Below, in pieces: positions 34,349-41,938 of a stretch of 64,000 nucleotides of DNA. This DNA comes from QHVT01 sp036389275 (GTDB taxonomy: Bacteria; Acidobacteriota; Thermoanaerobaculia; Gp7-AA8), in NCBI GenBank assembly GCA_036389275.1, contig DASVQE010000107.1:129432-193431 (forward strand). The letters are read 5' to 3'. The first letter of the stretch is position 1; each line of letters opens with the position of its first letter. The notes beneath the pieces are model-generated. The model saw only the letters and a program-made list of their open reading frames with translations. It was not told where the DNA came from and did not search any database. The translations under genes were made by a program, and so were the position numbers.

Positions 34349-35521
34349 GTGAACCCGAAGCCGATTCGCGTCGCCCGCATCATCGCGCGCCTCAACGTCG
34401 GAGGTCCGGCCCGGCACGTGGTGTGGCTGAGCGAGGCGCTGCGCGAGCCGGAGTTCGTCTCGACGCTGATCACGGGCGTGGTGCCGCCGGGCGAGGCAGA
34501 CATGCGCGACTTCGCCGCGGCGCACGGCGTCGAGCCGGTGGTGATTCCGCAGATGAGCCGGGAGATCTCGCCGCGCGACGCAATCACGGTGTGGAAGCTC
34601 CTCCGCTTTTTCCTGAAGTTCCGTCCCGACATCGTGCACACGCACACGGCCAAGGCGGGAACGGCGGGACGCGCGGCCGGGCTGCTCTACCGGCTGCTGA
34701 CGCGGCGGCGCGTGAAGTTCGTGCACACGTTTCACGGGCATGTGTTCCACAGCTACTACGGCGCGCTCAAGACGCGCCTCTTCGTGACCATCGAGAAGAT
34801 CCTGGCGCGGCTGACTACCGACGTCATCGTCGTCATCAGCGAGCAGCAGCGGCGCGAGATCCACGAGACCTTCGGCGTCGGACGGCGCGAGCAGTTCCGG
34901 GTGATTCCGCTCGGGCTCGATCTGGCGGCATGCGAAGCCACGCCGGTCGCGCGCGAGACGTTCGTGGTCGGCATCATCGGCCGGCTCACGGCGATCAAGA
35001 ACCACGAGATGTTCCTGCGCGCGGCGGCGGCGCGCGACTGGCCGCCGCACGTCCGCTTCGTGGTCTACGGCGACGGCGCCGACCGGCCGCTGCTCGAGCA
35101 GCGCGCGCAGGAGCTCGGTGTCGCGGAACGTGTGCAGTTCGCCGGCACGCGTTCCGCGCGCGAGATCTACGGCGCGATCGACGTCTGCGCGCTCACCTCG
35201 CGCAACGAAGGGACGCCGCTGACGATCATCGAGGCGATGGCCAACGGCATCCCGTCGATCAGCACCGCCGTCGGCGGCGTGGTGGACGTTCTCGGCAATG
35301 TCGAGGAGCGCATGCGCGGCTACAACATCCGCGAGCGCGGCATCACCATCTCTTCGAACGACGTGCAGGGCTTCACCGCCGGGCTCGAGCGGCTGATCGC
35401 CGACGCCGCGCTGCGCGAGCGCCTCGGCGCGCGCGGCCGTACGTTCGCGCGCGCGACGTACGCGAAAGAGCGCCTCGTCGGCGACATCGCCGCGCTCTAT
35501 CGCGAGCTGGCCGCGTGCTAG
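34349..35521 (+). CDS. Glycosyltransferase family 4
   Basis: This 390-residue GT-B enzyme has the N-terminal LNVGGPARHV loop, a His-rich HTFHGHVFHSYYG region and the C-terminal E-x7-E motif in NEGTPLTIIEAMANG. It resembles WcaL/EpsF-type sugar transferases that extend lipid-linked oligosaccharides in the cytoplasm. Donor and acceptor are not determinable. GTG 34349 is the start because the conserved N-terminal strand begins there. It follows the initiating transferase by 30 bases, consistent with acting early in repeat-unit assembly. Confidence 0.92.
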   Translation: MNPKPIRVARIIARLNVGGPARHVVWLSEALREPEFVSTLITGVVPPGEADMRDFAAAHGVEPVVIPQMSREISPRDAITVWKLLRFFLKFRPDIVHTHTAKAGTAGRAAGLLYRLLTRRRVKFVHTFHGHVFHSYYGALKTRLFVTIEKILARLTTDVIVVISEQQRREIHETFGVGRREQFRVIPLGLDLAACEATPVARETFVVGIIGRLTAIKNHEMFLRAAAARDWPPHVRFVVYGDGADRPLLEQRAQELGVAERVQFAGTRSAREIYGAIDVCALTSRNEGTPLTIIEAMANGIPSISTAVGGVVDVLGNVEERMRGYNIRERGITISSNDVQGFTAGLERLIADAALRERLGARGRTFARATYAKERLVGDIAALYRELAAC

Positions 35522-35534
35522 GCTCCGCCGCGCG

Positions 35535-36485
35535 ATGAACCTGCCGCGCGTCTCCGCGTTCCTGCTGACCTACCAGCACGCCGCGTTCGTGCGCGAGAGC
35601 ATCGACAGCATCCTCGCCCAGGACTATCCGAACCTGGAGATCGTCATCGGCGACGACGCCTCGACCGACGGCACGCAGGAGATCCTGCGCGAGTACGAGG
35701 CGAGACATCCGGGCCTCTTCCGCATCACCTACGGCGAGCAGAACATCGGCATCACCGCGAACTCGCTGCGCACGCTGCGCGCCTGCACGGGCGAGTTCAT
35801 CGCCCACACCTCCGGCGACGACGTCTGGCTGCCGGGGAAGCTGCACAAGCAGATGGAGTGGTTCGCGAAGCATCCCGAGGCGGTGGTCTGCTACGGCAAC
35901 GCCGAGCACATCGACGAGTCAGGGACGCGCGTGCTGCGGCTGCATCACGAGAAACGGCGCAACCCGTATCGCGCCGGCGGCATCGAGGAGTTCCTCCGCT
36001 CGACCGTGGCCTTCCCGACCTGCTCGGCGGTCGCGCGCGCGTCGGCGATTCCGCCGCACGGCCTCGACGCGCGCGTGCCGTTCAACTCCGACTGGCTCTA
36101 TTGGGCGGAGATCATCCGCAACGGCACGTTCGGCTACATCCCGGAAGTGCTCGCGCGATATCGCGTGCACGGCAACAGCGCGATGCGCAACCTCGAGCGC
36201 ATTCGCGCCGACGCGCTGCTCGCGTACGGCATTCTCGAGGCGAAGTACCCGGAGCTGATGCCGTACATGCGGCGGCTGCGCGAGGAGTTCCTGGTCGGCA
36301 GCGCGTTGCAGTCGCTCAAGCAGGGCGACGCCGAAACCGCGTCGCGCCTTCTGCTGACGGCGATCCGGCTGAATCGCCGCGGCGATGCGTACGCGAGCGC
36401 GGCGACGAAAGCAGTGCTCTACGTCCTGACCCGCACCGGCCAGCTCGGCCGCGTCTACGGCTGGTACGCGCGGCGCCGCAAATGA
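35535..36485 (+). CDS. Glycosyltransferase family 2
   Basis: The 316-residue GT-A enzyme has the N-terminal TYQHAAFVRESIDSILAQ pattern, a GDDASTDGT nucleotide-binding segment and the DxD-equivalent SGDDVWLPGK. A helical C-terminal region of about 80 residues follows. It should transfer a sugar to the growing lipid-linked glycan. A TAGGCT hexamer overlapping the preceding stop lies 10 nt before the ATG, so the leader would be very short. It converges with the beta-helix gene, and a terminator hairpin lies between them. Confidence 0.92.
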   Translation: MNLPRVSAFLLTYQHAAFVRESIDSILAQDYPNLEIVIGDDASTDGTQEILREYEARHPGLFRITYGEQNIGITANSLRTLRACTGEFIAHTSGDDVWLPGKLHKQMEWFAKHPEAVVCYGNAEHIDESGTRVLRLHHEKRRNPYRAGGIEEFLRSTVAFPTCSAVARASAIPPHGLDARVPFNSDWLYWAEIIRNGTFGYIPEVLARYRVHGNSAMRNLERIRADALLAYGILEAKYPELMPYMRRLREEFLVGSALQSLKQGDAETASRLLLTAIRLNRRGDAYASAATKAVLYVLTRTGQLGRVYGWYARRRK

Positions 36486-36517
36486 AAAAGCCCCGTCCGG
36501 AAGATCCGGACGGGGCT
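36485..36517 (-). terminator. Rho-independent terminator of the beta-helix gene
   Basis: Positions 36489-36501 pair with 36505-36517 in a perfect 13-bp, GC-rich stem (AGCCCCGTCCGGA) around AGA. On the minus strand it is followed by five T (complement of A 36485-36489), so it is a typical intrinsic terminator for the gene ending at 36540. It also overlaps the stop codon of the convergent GT2 gene. Confidence 0.9.
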
Positions 36518-36539
36518 CGCGGAAGCGCTGTGCTGCAGG

Positions 36540-37457
36540 TTACTGCTTGATGGTCGTGCTGCTGAACGAGCCGGGGGTCGTGTTGCCGATCAGGCTGTTG
36601 CCCTGGAACGAGTCGATCGTACCGCCGCCCGACGTGTCGATGCCGGTGCCGTTCTGGGCGATGATGCTGTCCGAGACGCGGATGTGCGAGGCGACGCCCG
36701 CGTTGTTCGACTTCAGGCCGTTCGTGAAGTACGAGACCTGAATGTCGTCGAGATTGAAGATCGAGTCGTTGCCCGTGGTGACGATGCCGCTCGTGCCGCC
36801 GTGGGTGATGACGGTGTCGCGGACGCCGGCGCGCACGTTGGCGTTGCCTTCGATGCCGTTGCCGCTGCAGTTCTGCATGCGGCTGCCGTTGATCATGGCC
36901 ACGACCTGGCCGGACGTGGTGCTCATGCGCACGCAGTCGGCAGCGACGTTCTCGATCGTGGTGTTGTTGACCTTCAGCTTGATGCCGGCGGTGGCGTTGA
37001 CTTCGATGCCGTCGCTGGTCTGGCCGTAGATCCAGCAGTTCTCGACCACCACAGTGCCGCCGCTCAGGACGCGGATGCCGTCGAAGCCGGTGCCGGCGCC
37101 GTTGATGGAGACGTTGCGGATGTAGACCGTCGCCGAGGTCGGCTGGGCGATGTTGACGACGATGCCGTTGGTGCCGGCGTTGAGGATGCTGGCCAGCGTG
37201 CCGTCGCCGTTGATGGTGATGCCCTTGTTGATCGTCACGGGGCCGAAGCCGCCCGGATCGAGGGCCGAGATCTCACCGTTGGTGGCGGTCTTCGAGATGG
37301 CACCCGCCCACGTCTTGCAAGGCGCGGTACGGCTGCAGGGGTTCACGTCGTCGCCGACGCCCGACACCCAGGTGCGCGTCGCCTGCGCGTAGGAGGCCGA
37401 AGCAGACGCGAGCGCAACGACCATTGTAAGAGTCTTGATCAGCGAAACCTTCTTCAT
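36540..37457 (-). CDS. Secreted right-handed beta-helix protein
   Basis: The 305-residue protein has a Sec signal peptide (MKK..., cleavage probably after ASYA, residue 24). A Cys-rich N-cap region with two cysteines (VNPCSRTAPCKTW) and a series of about 10 short Asn/Gly-rich coils with G-I-x-V strands (GIVVNIAQ, GIRVLSGG, GIEVNATA) form a pectate-lyase-like beta-helix. No catalytic residues of a lyase or hydrolase are evident. It may bind or trim the polysaccharide made by the surrounding genes. AAGGAGA 8 nt upstream fixes the ATG at 37457. It has its own terminator. Confidence 0.85.
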   Translation of the reverse strand: MKKVSLIKTLTMVVALASASASYAQATRTWVSGVGDDVNPCSRTAPCKTWAGAISKTATNGEISALDPGGFGPVTINKGITINGDGTLASILNAGTNGIVVNIAQPTSATVYIRNVSINGAGTGFDGIRVLSGGTVVVENCWIYGQTSDGIEVNATAGIKLKVNNTTIENVAADCVRMSTTSGQVVAMINGSRMQNCSGNGIEGNANVRAGVRDTVITHGGTSGIVTTGNDSIFNLDDIQVSYFTNGLKSNNAGVASHIRVSDSIIAQNGTGIDTSGGGTIDSFQGNSLIGNTTPGSFSSTTIKQ

Positions 37458-37478
37458 GAACTTTCTCCTTGATTGTTC

Positions 37479-37507
37479 CAAATATGCAGCCGACCCGGCT
37501 CGATCAA
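37479..37507 (-). promoter_or_regulatory. Candidate sigma70-type promoter of the beta-helix gene
   Basis: On the minus strand TTGATC (37507-37502) precedes TATTTG (37484-37479) with 17 bases between, or CATATT (37486-37481) with 15. The leader would include the AAGGAGA ribosome site. Each -10 candidate is only a partial match. Confidence 0.35.
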
Positions 37508-37578
37508 ACACGGGGCGGCAGCGATCAGTGACACATTGAACCGATGGCGGACATGGTAGCAGACACTTTTCGGTTCAC

Positions 37579-37594
37579 CATGACGTAGATCACA
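37579..37594. promoter_or_regulatory. CRP/FNR-family-like half-palindrome
   Basis: CATGACGTAGATCACA has TGA-N6-TCA symmetry with a full TCACA right half. It lies in the 193-base AT-enriched gap between the beta-helix gene and the divergent GT4 gene, followed by a run of T. The match is partial and a regulator is not shown. Confidence 0.25.
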
Positions 37595-37650
37595 TTTTTT
37601 CCGTCCTATTTCGGAATCTTGAAGGCGTTCCTTCCGGAACGACCGAACTC

Positions 37651-38823
37651 ATGCCTTCCACCGATGGCGCACGGCCGCGGCGGCGGTTACGATGCGCGCC
37701 ACCACGCGTGCTGAAGATTCTGCACATCATCAACGGCTCGGACATCGGCGGCGCGGAACGGCTGCTGCTCGCGCTGCTGGCGCGGCACGACCGCACCGCC
37801 GTCGACATCACGGTCTGCAACACCTTCTTCTCCGGAGGCGCCTTCGTGGAGGAGGCACGCGCCGCCGGGCATCGGGTTCTCGAGCTGCCCGCCTCCGGCG
37901 CGACGCTGGCGACGCTGCCGTTCCGGCTGGTCGGCGCTCTACGCCGCGGAGAGTACGACGTGGTGCACGGGCACCTGGTGCACTCGAGCATCCTCAGCCA
38001 GTTCGCGGCGCGGCTGGCCGGCCACCCGCGGGCCATCCTCACCCGTCACTACACGGAGGAAGGCTACGCCGGCAAAGGGCCGCTGATGCGCGCGCTCGAC
38101 GTGCGCGCGGCGCGCTCGGCCGCGCATTTGATCGCCGTGTCGGACGCGGTGCGCGAGCATCTGATGGCCGACGGCGTGCCGGAGCACCGCATCACCGTGA
38201 TCCACAACGGCATCGACCTGCGCGAGCTCGACGCCGGGCTGGCCGCGGCGGAGCGCCCGGCCGCGCAGCCGCTGCACTTCGGCACGGTCGGCAGCCTCAA
38301 CGCCCGCAAGGGTCACGCGACGCTGCTGCGCGCCTTCGCCCAACTGCCGCCGCAGCTCGACGCGCGGCTGACCATCGTCGGTGAAGGTCCGGAGCGGCAG
38401 GCGCTGGAGGCGCTGCTGGCCGAGCTCGGCATCGGCGATCGCGCCCGGCTGGCCGGCTATCGCTCCGATGTGACGGCCTTCCTCAAGTCCCTCGATGTGT
38501 ATGTCCAGCCTTCCATCCAGGAGTCGTTCGGGATCTCCGTCCTGGAGGCGATGGCGGCGCGGCTGCCGGTGGTGGCCTCGCGCACGGGCGGGATTCCGGA
38601 GATCGTGGAGGACGAGGTGACGGGTCTGCTGGTCGAGCCGGGAAACGCCGGCGAGCTGGCGGCGGCGCTCGTGCGGATCGCCGGCGACGCCGCGCTGCGG
38701 CAGCGGCTGGTGTCGGCGGCGCGCGCGCGCGTCGAGTCGTCGTTCAGCATCGACGCGGCGGCGCGGCGTTACGAAGAGCTCTACCGCGCGCTCGTGGCCA
38801 GCTCCGAAAAGACGGCCACGTGA
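37651..38823 (+). CDS. Glycosyltransferase family 4
   Basis: The 390-residue GT-B enzyme has the N-terminal IINGSDIGGAERLLL loop, the HYTEEGYAG acceptor-side region, a VSDAVREHL helix and the C-terminal E-x7-E motif in QESFGISVLEAMAA. It probably adds a sugar to the lipid-linked intermediate. The start is uncertain: the first 19 residues are Arg/Pro-rich, and GTG 37708 just before the conserved strand is a realistic alternative. The 3' end overlaps the convergent GT4 gene by 43 bases. Confidence 0.88.
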   Translation: MPSTDGARPRRRLRCAPPRVLKILHIINGSDIGGAERLLLALLARHDRTAVDITVCNTFFSGGAFVEEARAAGHRVLELPASGATLATLPFRLVGALRRGEYDVVHGHLVHSSILSQFAARLAGHPRAILTRHYTEEGYAGKGPLMRALDVRAARSAAHLIAVSDAVREHLMADGVPEHRITVIHNGIDLRELDAGLAAAERPAAQPLHFGTVGSLNARKGHATLLRAFAQLPPQLDARLTIVGEGPERQALEALLAELGIGDRARLAGYRSDVTAFLKSLDVYVQPSIQESFGISVLEAMAARLPVVASRTGGIPEIVEDEVTGLLVEPGNAGELAAALVRIAGDAALRQRLVSAARARVESSFSIDAAARRYEELYRALVASSEKTAT

Positions 38824-39962
38824 CGGCGGATCATCTCCGGCAGCGCATGCTCGCGCAGCGCTTTCGCGCGCGCGGCACGGCCGAGCTGTTCGGCGAATCG
38901 CGGCTCGCGGAACAGGCGCAGGATCGCCGCGGCGAGCGCGTCGACATCGCCCGGTGAGACGAGCAGCGCGTTCTCGCCATCCTCGACCACGCCCTCGTGC
39001 GGCGGAATGCGCGTGGTGACCACGGCGATGCCGCTCGCCATCGCCTCGATGAGCGCGTTCGACATCCCTTCAGTGCGGGTCGGCAGGACGAAGACGTCGC
39101 AGGCCAGCAGGTAGTCGCGCACGTTGTCGACGTGGCCGCGCAGCTCGACCGACTGCTCGAGCCGGAGGCGCGTGCGCTGCGCGCGGATCTCCTCTTCGAC
39201 GTTGCGATAGGCGCCGCCGGCGCCGAGGATGAGCAGGCGCGCGTCGGGAATCGCGGCAACGACGCGCGACCAGGCGTCGAGCAGCGTGTCGAGACCTTTC
39301 TCGGCGCTCAGGCGGCTGCTGTAGACGGCGTGCGGCACGTCGCCCAGGCCGAGGATGGCGCGGTGGCGTGCGCGGACACCGGCATCGAACGCTCCGGCCT
39401 CGGGGATCGCGGCGGAGTTCGGCACGAGCACGACCCGCTCCGGCGCGATGCCGAGGGAGAGAATCTCGCTGCGCATCAGCGGCGTGAGCGCGATCCAGCG
39501 GTCGACGCGGCGCAGCAGCGCGGTGCGGAAGCGCGTGCCGCGCATGCGCCGCAGATCGGCCACTTCCCCTTCGACGCCGGTCGAGGTCACGCGCACGACC
39601 ACCGGCTTGCGCAGGAGGAACTTCGCCAGGAGACCGGCGGTGGCACTGCCGAACATCTGCTGGCAATGGATGACGTCGTACTGCCGCCGCAGCCGCAGCA
39701 GCCACCAGAGGCAGCAGAGCAGATACAGCAGCGAGTTCGCCGGCGCGAGCGAGCGGCGGATGACCGGCGAGCGCAGGATGACGGTGGAGCCGCGCACCTC
39801 GCGGCGCGGCGCGCGGGTGTAGTTGCGGGTCAGGATCCAGGTGGCCACGCCGAGCTCGCCTAGGCCGCGGGCCACGCGCTGCGACTGCACCTGCACGCCG
39901 CCGGCGGTGCTGTCGAGATCCGTGACGAGGATGCAGACGCCGCGCAGCGTGCCTGCGCTCAT
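38781..39962 (-). CDS. Glycosyltransferase family 4
   Basis: The 393-residue GT-B enzyme begins at ATG 39962 with LVTDLDSTAGGVQVQSQRVARGL, has a VIHCQQMFGSATAG region, SSRLSAEKGLDTLLDAW in the donor-binding half and the E-x7-E motif in TEGMSNALIEAMASG. It belongs with the CapM/RfaB-like GT4 family acting at the cytoplasmic membrane. Its start overlaps the upstream methyltransferase stop as ATGA. The last 43 bases overlap the convergent GT4 gene at 37651-38823. Confidence 0.92.
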   Translation of the reverse strand: MSAGTLRGVCILVTDLDSTAGGVQVQSQRVARGLGELGVATWILTRNYTRAPRREVRGSTVILRSPVIRRSLAPANSLLYLLCCLWWLLRLRRQYDVIHCQQMFGSATAGLLAKFLLRKPVVVRVTSTGVEGEVADLRRMRGTRFRTALLRRVDRWIALTPLMRSEILSLGIAPERVVLVPNSAAIPEAGAFDAGVRARHRAILGLGDVPHAVYSSRLSAEKGLDTLLDAWSRVVAAIPDARLLILGAGGAYRNVEEEIRAQRTRLRLEQSVELRGHVDNVRDYLLACDVFVLPTRTEGMSNALIEAMASGIAVVTTRIPPHEGVVEDGENALLVSPGDVDALAAAILRLFREPRFAEQLGRAARAKALREHALPEMIRRHVAVFSELATSAR

Positions 39963-41035
39963 GCGCGCTGCCGGTCGCGCCCGAGCCACGCTGTCGGCAT
40001 CGGCACGCGCGTGAGCGAGCGGAAGCCGCCGGCCTCGAGCCATCCGCGCACCTCCTCGTACGGATGGGTGAAGATGAACGGCGGTCCGTAGTAGTCGAGG
40101 ATCGTCACCAGCATCACCTGCTCGTTCGGATGGCGCGGCACGGCCAGGAGGAACAGCGGCGCGGCGAGGAGCTTGGTCCAGCGGCGCTTCGCCAGCGATG
40201 CCTGCAGACGTCCGAGCGGCATCAGCAGGCGCCGGGCGATGCGCTCCTTCCGGTCGGGCGCGAGGCGCGAGAACCAGCGGTGAAAGCGCGTGGCCACCGG
40301 CTTGCGCAGCGTGCCGCCCCAGTACTCGGGCGGATAGACCCAGATCGCGAACGCGCCGCCGGGCTTCACGAGCTCGGAGAGCGCGAGCGCGCCGCCGCGC
40401 GGGTCGGGCGTGTGGTGCAGCACGCCGATGCTGTAGACGACGTCGAAGGTGTCGCGGCGGAACGGCGGCGCGAGCACGGAGCCCTGCACGAAGTCGACGT
40501 TGTCGAAGTCGCGGCAGCGGCGCGCGGCGCGCTCGATGTGATCGCCGAAGTCGAGGCCGACCACGTAGTCGGCCGCGCGCGCCGGCACCGGCAGCAGCCG
40601 TCCCGGTCCGCAGCCGGCGTCGAGCACGACCTTGCCGGCGATCGCGCGCGTGTCGGGCACGTACGTCGTGCCGGGGTCGATCGAGGTCTTGTACAGATCG
40701 TCCGTCCCGAAGACTTCGAAGACGTGCGGATCGAGTCCGGTGCGCGAGTAGAAAAAGTACTCGAGCAGTTCCGGCGGATCCATGTCCGCATCGCCGTCGG
40801 CTTCGGCGGTGAACTCGCTGGTGAAGTGCCGGGCCGAGTCCTGTTCTTTCTGCGACTCGGCCAGCTCGCGCGGCAGCAGCCGCGGGATGCCGTTGCGGAT
40901 CGGAAAGTCGCCGCCGCAGCCGTCGCAGCGCAACGTGCCGCCGGTGATGCGCTCGCCCGAGCGCTGCGACTCGGAGAGGTGCAGCGTGCCGCGGCAGTCG
41001 GGACAGGCGATGAGCTCGAGCAGTCGTGCGTGCAT
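39959..41035 (-). CDS. SAM methyltransferase with N-terminal zinc-ribbon (Trm112-like)
   Basis: The 358-residue protein starts with a Trm112/DUF951-like zinc ribbon: Cys11, Cys14, Cys37, Cys40, with the FPIRNGIPRLLP continuation. A class I methyltransferase domain (about 125-250) has motif I VLDAGCGPGR and IGVLHHTPDP. A C-terminal helical extension follows. In polysaccharide clusters such enzymes methylate sugars or the glycan end. It is coupled to the GT4 gene downstream. A similar zinc-ribbon methyltransferase lies at 48080-49183. Confidence 0.88.
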   Translation of the reverse strand: MHARLLELIACPDCRGTLHLSESQRSGERITGGTLRCDGCGGDFPIRNGIPRLLPRELAESQKEQDSARHFTSEFTAEADGDADMDPPELLEYFFYSRTGLDPHVFEVFGTDDLYKTSIDPGTTYVPDTRAIAGKVVLDAGCGPGRLLPVPARAADYVVGLDFGDHIERAARRCRDFDNVDFVQGSVLAPPFRRDTFDVVYSIGVLHHTPDPRGGALALSELVKPGGAFAIWVYPPEYWGGTLRKPVATRFHRWFSRLAPDRKERIARRLLMPLGRLQASLAKRRWTKLLAAPLFLLAVPRHPNEQVMLVTILDYYGPPFIFTHPYEEVRGWLEAGGFRSLTRVPMPTAWLGRDRQRA

Positions 41036-41041
41036 TCGTGG

Positions 41042-41923
41042 TTATCTCATCCGCTGCCGGAGCGATCGTATCGCGAGCGCGGCCACGCGCGGCACGCTCG
41101 ACCAGATCGCGAGCGCCGCGCAGCGGAGCGCGGAGCCGAGGCGGCGCTGACGCAGGTAGCCGAGGGCCAGCGTGTAGTAGACGCTGGCGGCGGCGCGGCG
41201 GCGCAGCGCGCGATACGGCGCGGCGGCGGGATCGGCGAAAAACTTCGCGTGGACGAGGGCCATGTCGCGCTCCATGGCGGCGACGCTCAGGTGCATCTGC
41301 GAGCCGTGCTGGCGGTAGAGCGCGAGCGGCTCCGCGACGCGCGCGACGCGGTGGCGCAGCGCGAGGCGGCAGACGAAGTCGGCATCGGCGCTGGTCGAGA
41401 GGCGCGCGTCGAAGCCGCCGAGCTCGTCGAACGCCGCGCGGCGCACCACGCCCGTCATCGTCAGCGGCACGTTGACCGGCTCGACGCAGAGCGTGTTGTG
41501 GAGGACCGCGTCGGGCGGCGGCGGCTCGACCACGCGCAGCGGCCGGAGGTCGGCGTCGACGACGGTCATGCCGGAGTAGACCAGGGCCACGTCGTCCTCG
41601 TCGAAGGCGGGCAACTGCCGGGCGAGCTTCTCCGGCAACCAGACGTCGTCGGCATCGAGAAACGCGACGTACTCGCCGCGCGCCGCACGGACGCCGGCGT
41701 TGCGCGCCGCGGCTACGCCGCCGTTCGGCTGGCGATGGACGCGGATGCGCGGGCCGTACCCGGCGAGGATCTCGGGAGTGGCGTCGGTGGAGCCGTCGTC
41801 GACGACGACGATCTCGAGATCGGGAAGGGTCTGGGCGAGCGCGCTGTCGATGGCGGCGCGGACATAGCGCGCGCCGTTGTAGACCGGGATGACGGCGCTC
41901 ACGAGAGGCTGAGGGCTTCGCAA
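41042..41923 (-). CDS. Glycosyltransferase family 2
   Basis: The 293-residue GT-A enzyme has VSAVIPVYNGARYVRAAIDSALAQ, VVDDGSTDATPEIL and the DxD motif in FLDADDVWLPEK, followed by a STSADADFVCRL segment. It probably transfers a hexose or deoxyhexose onto the lipid-linked intermediate. The start is TTG at 41923; a TAGGCT hexamer overlapping the preceding stop codon lies 12 nt upstream. Six bases separate it from the methyltransferase gene. Confidence 0.92.
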   Translation of the reverse strand: MRSPQPLVSAVIPVYNGARYVRAAIDSALAQTLPDLEIVVVDDGSTDATPEILAGYGPRIRVHRQPNGGVAAARNAGVRAARGEYVAFLDADDVWLPEKLARQLPAFDEDDVALVYSGMTVVDADLRPLRVVEPPPPDAVLHNTLCVEPVNVPLTMTGVVRRAAFDELGGFDARLSTSADADFVCRLALRHRVARVAEPLALYRQHGSQMHLSVAAMERDMALVHAKFFADPAAAPYRALRRRAAASVYYTLALGYLRQRRLGSALRCAALAIWSSVPRVAALAIRSLRQRMR

Positions 41924-41938
41924 GGACGGTGGCGGAGC

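Noticed and set aside
32288..35050. A 920-codon minus-strand open frame opposite the epimerase, fusion transferase and GT4 genes
   Set aside because: It has His/Arg/Asp-rich shadow composition and crosses boundaries of three real plus-strand genes.
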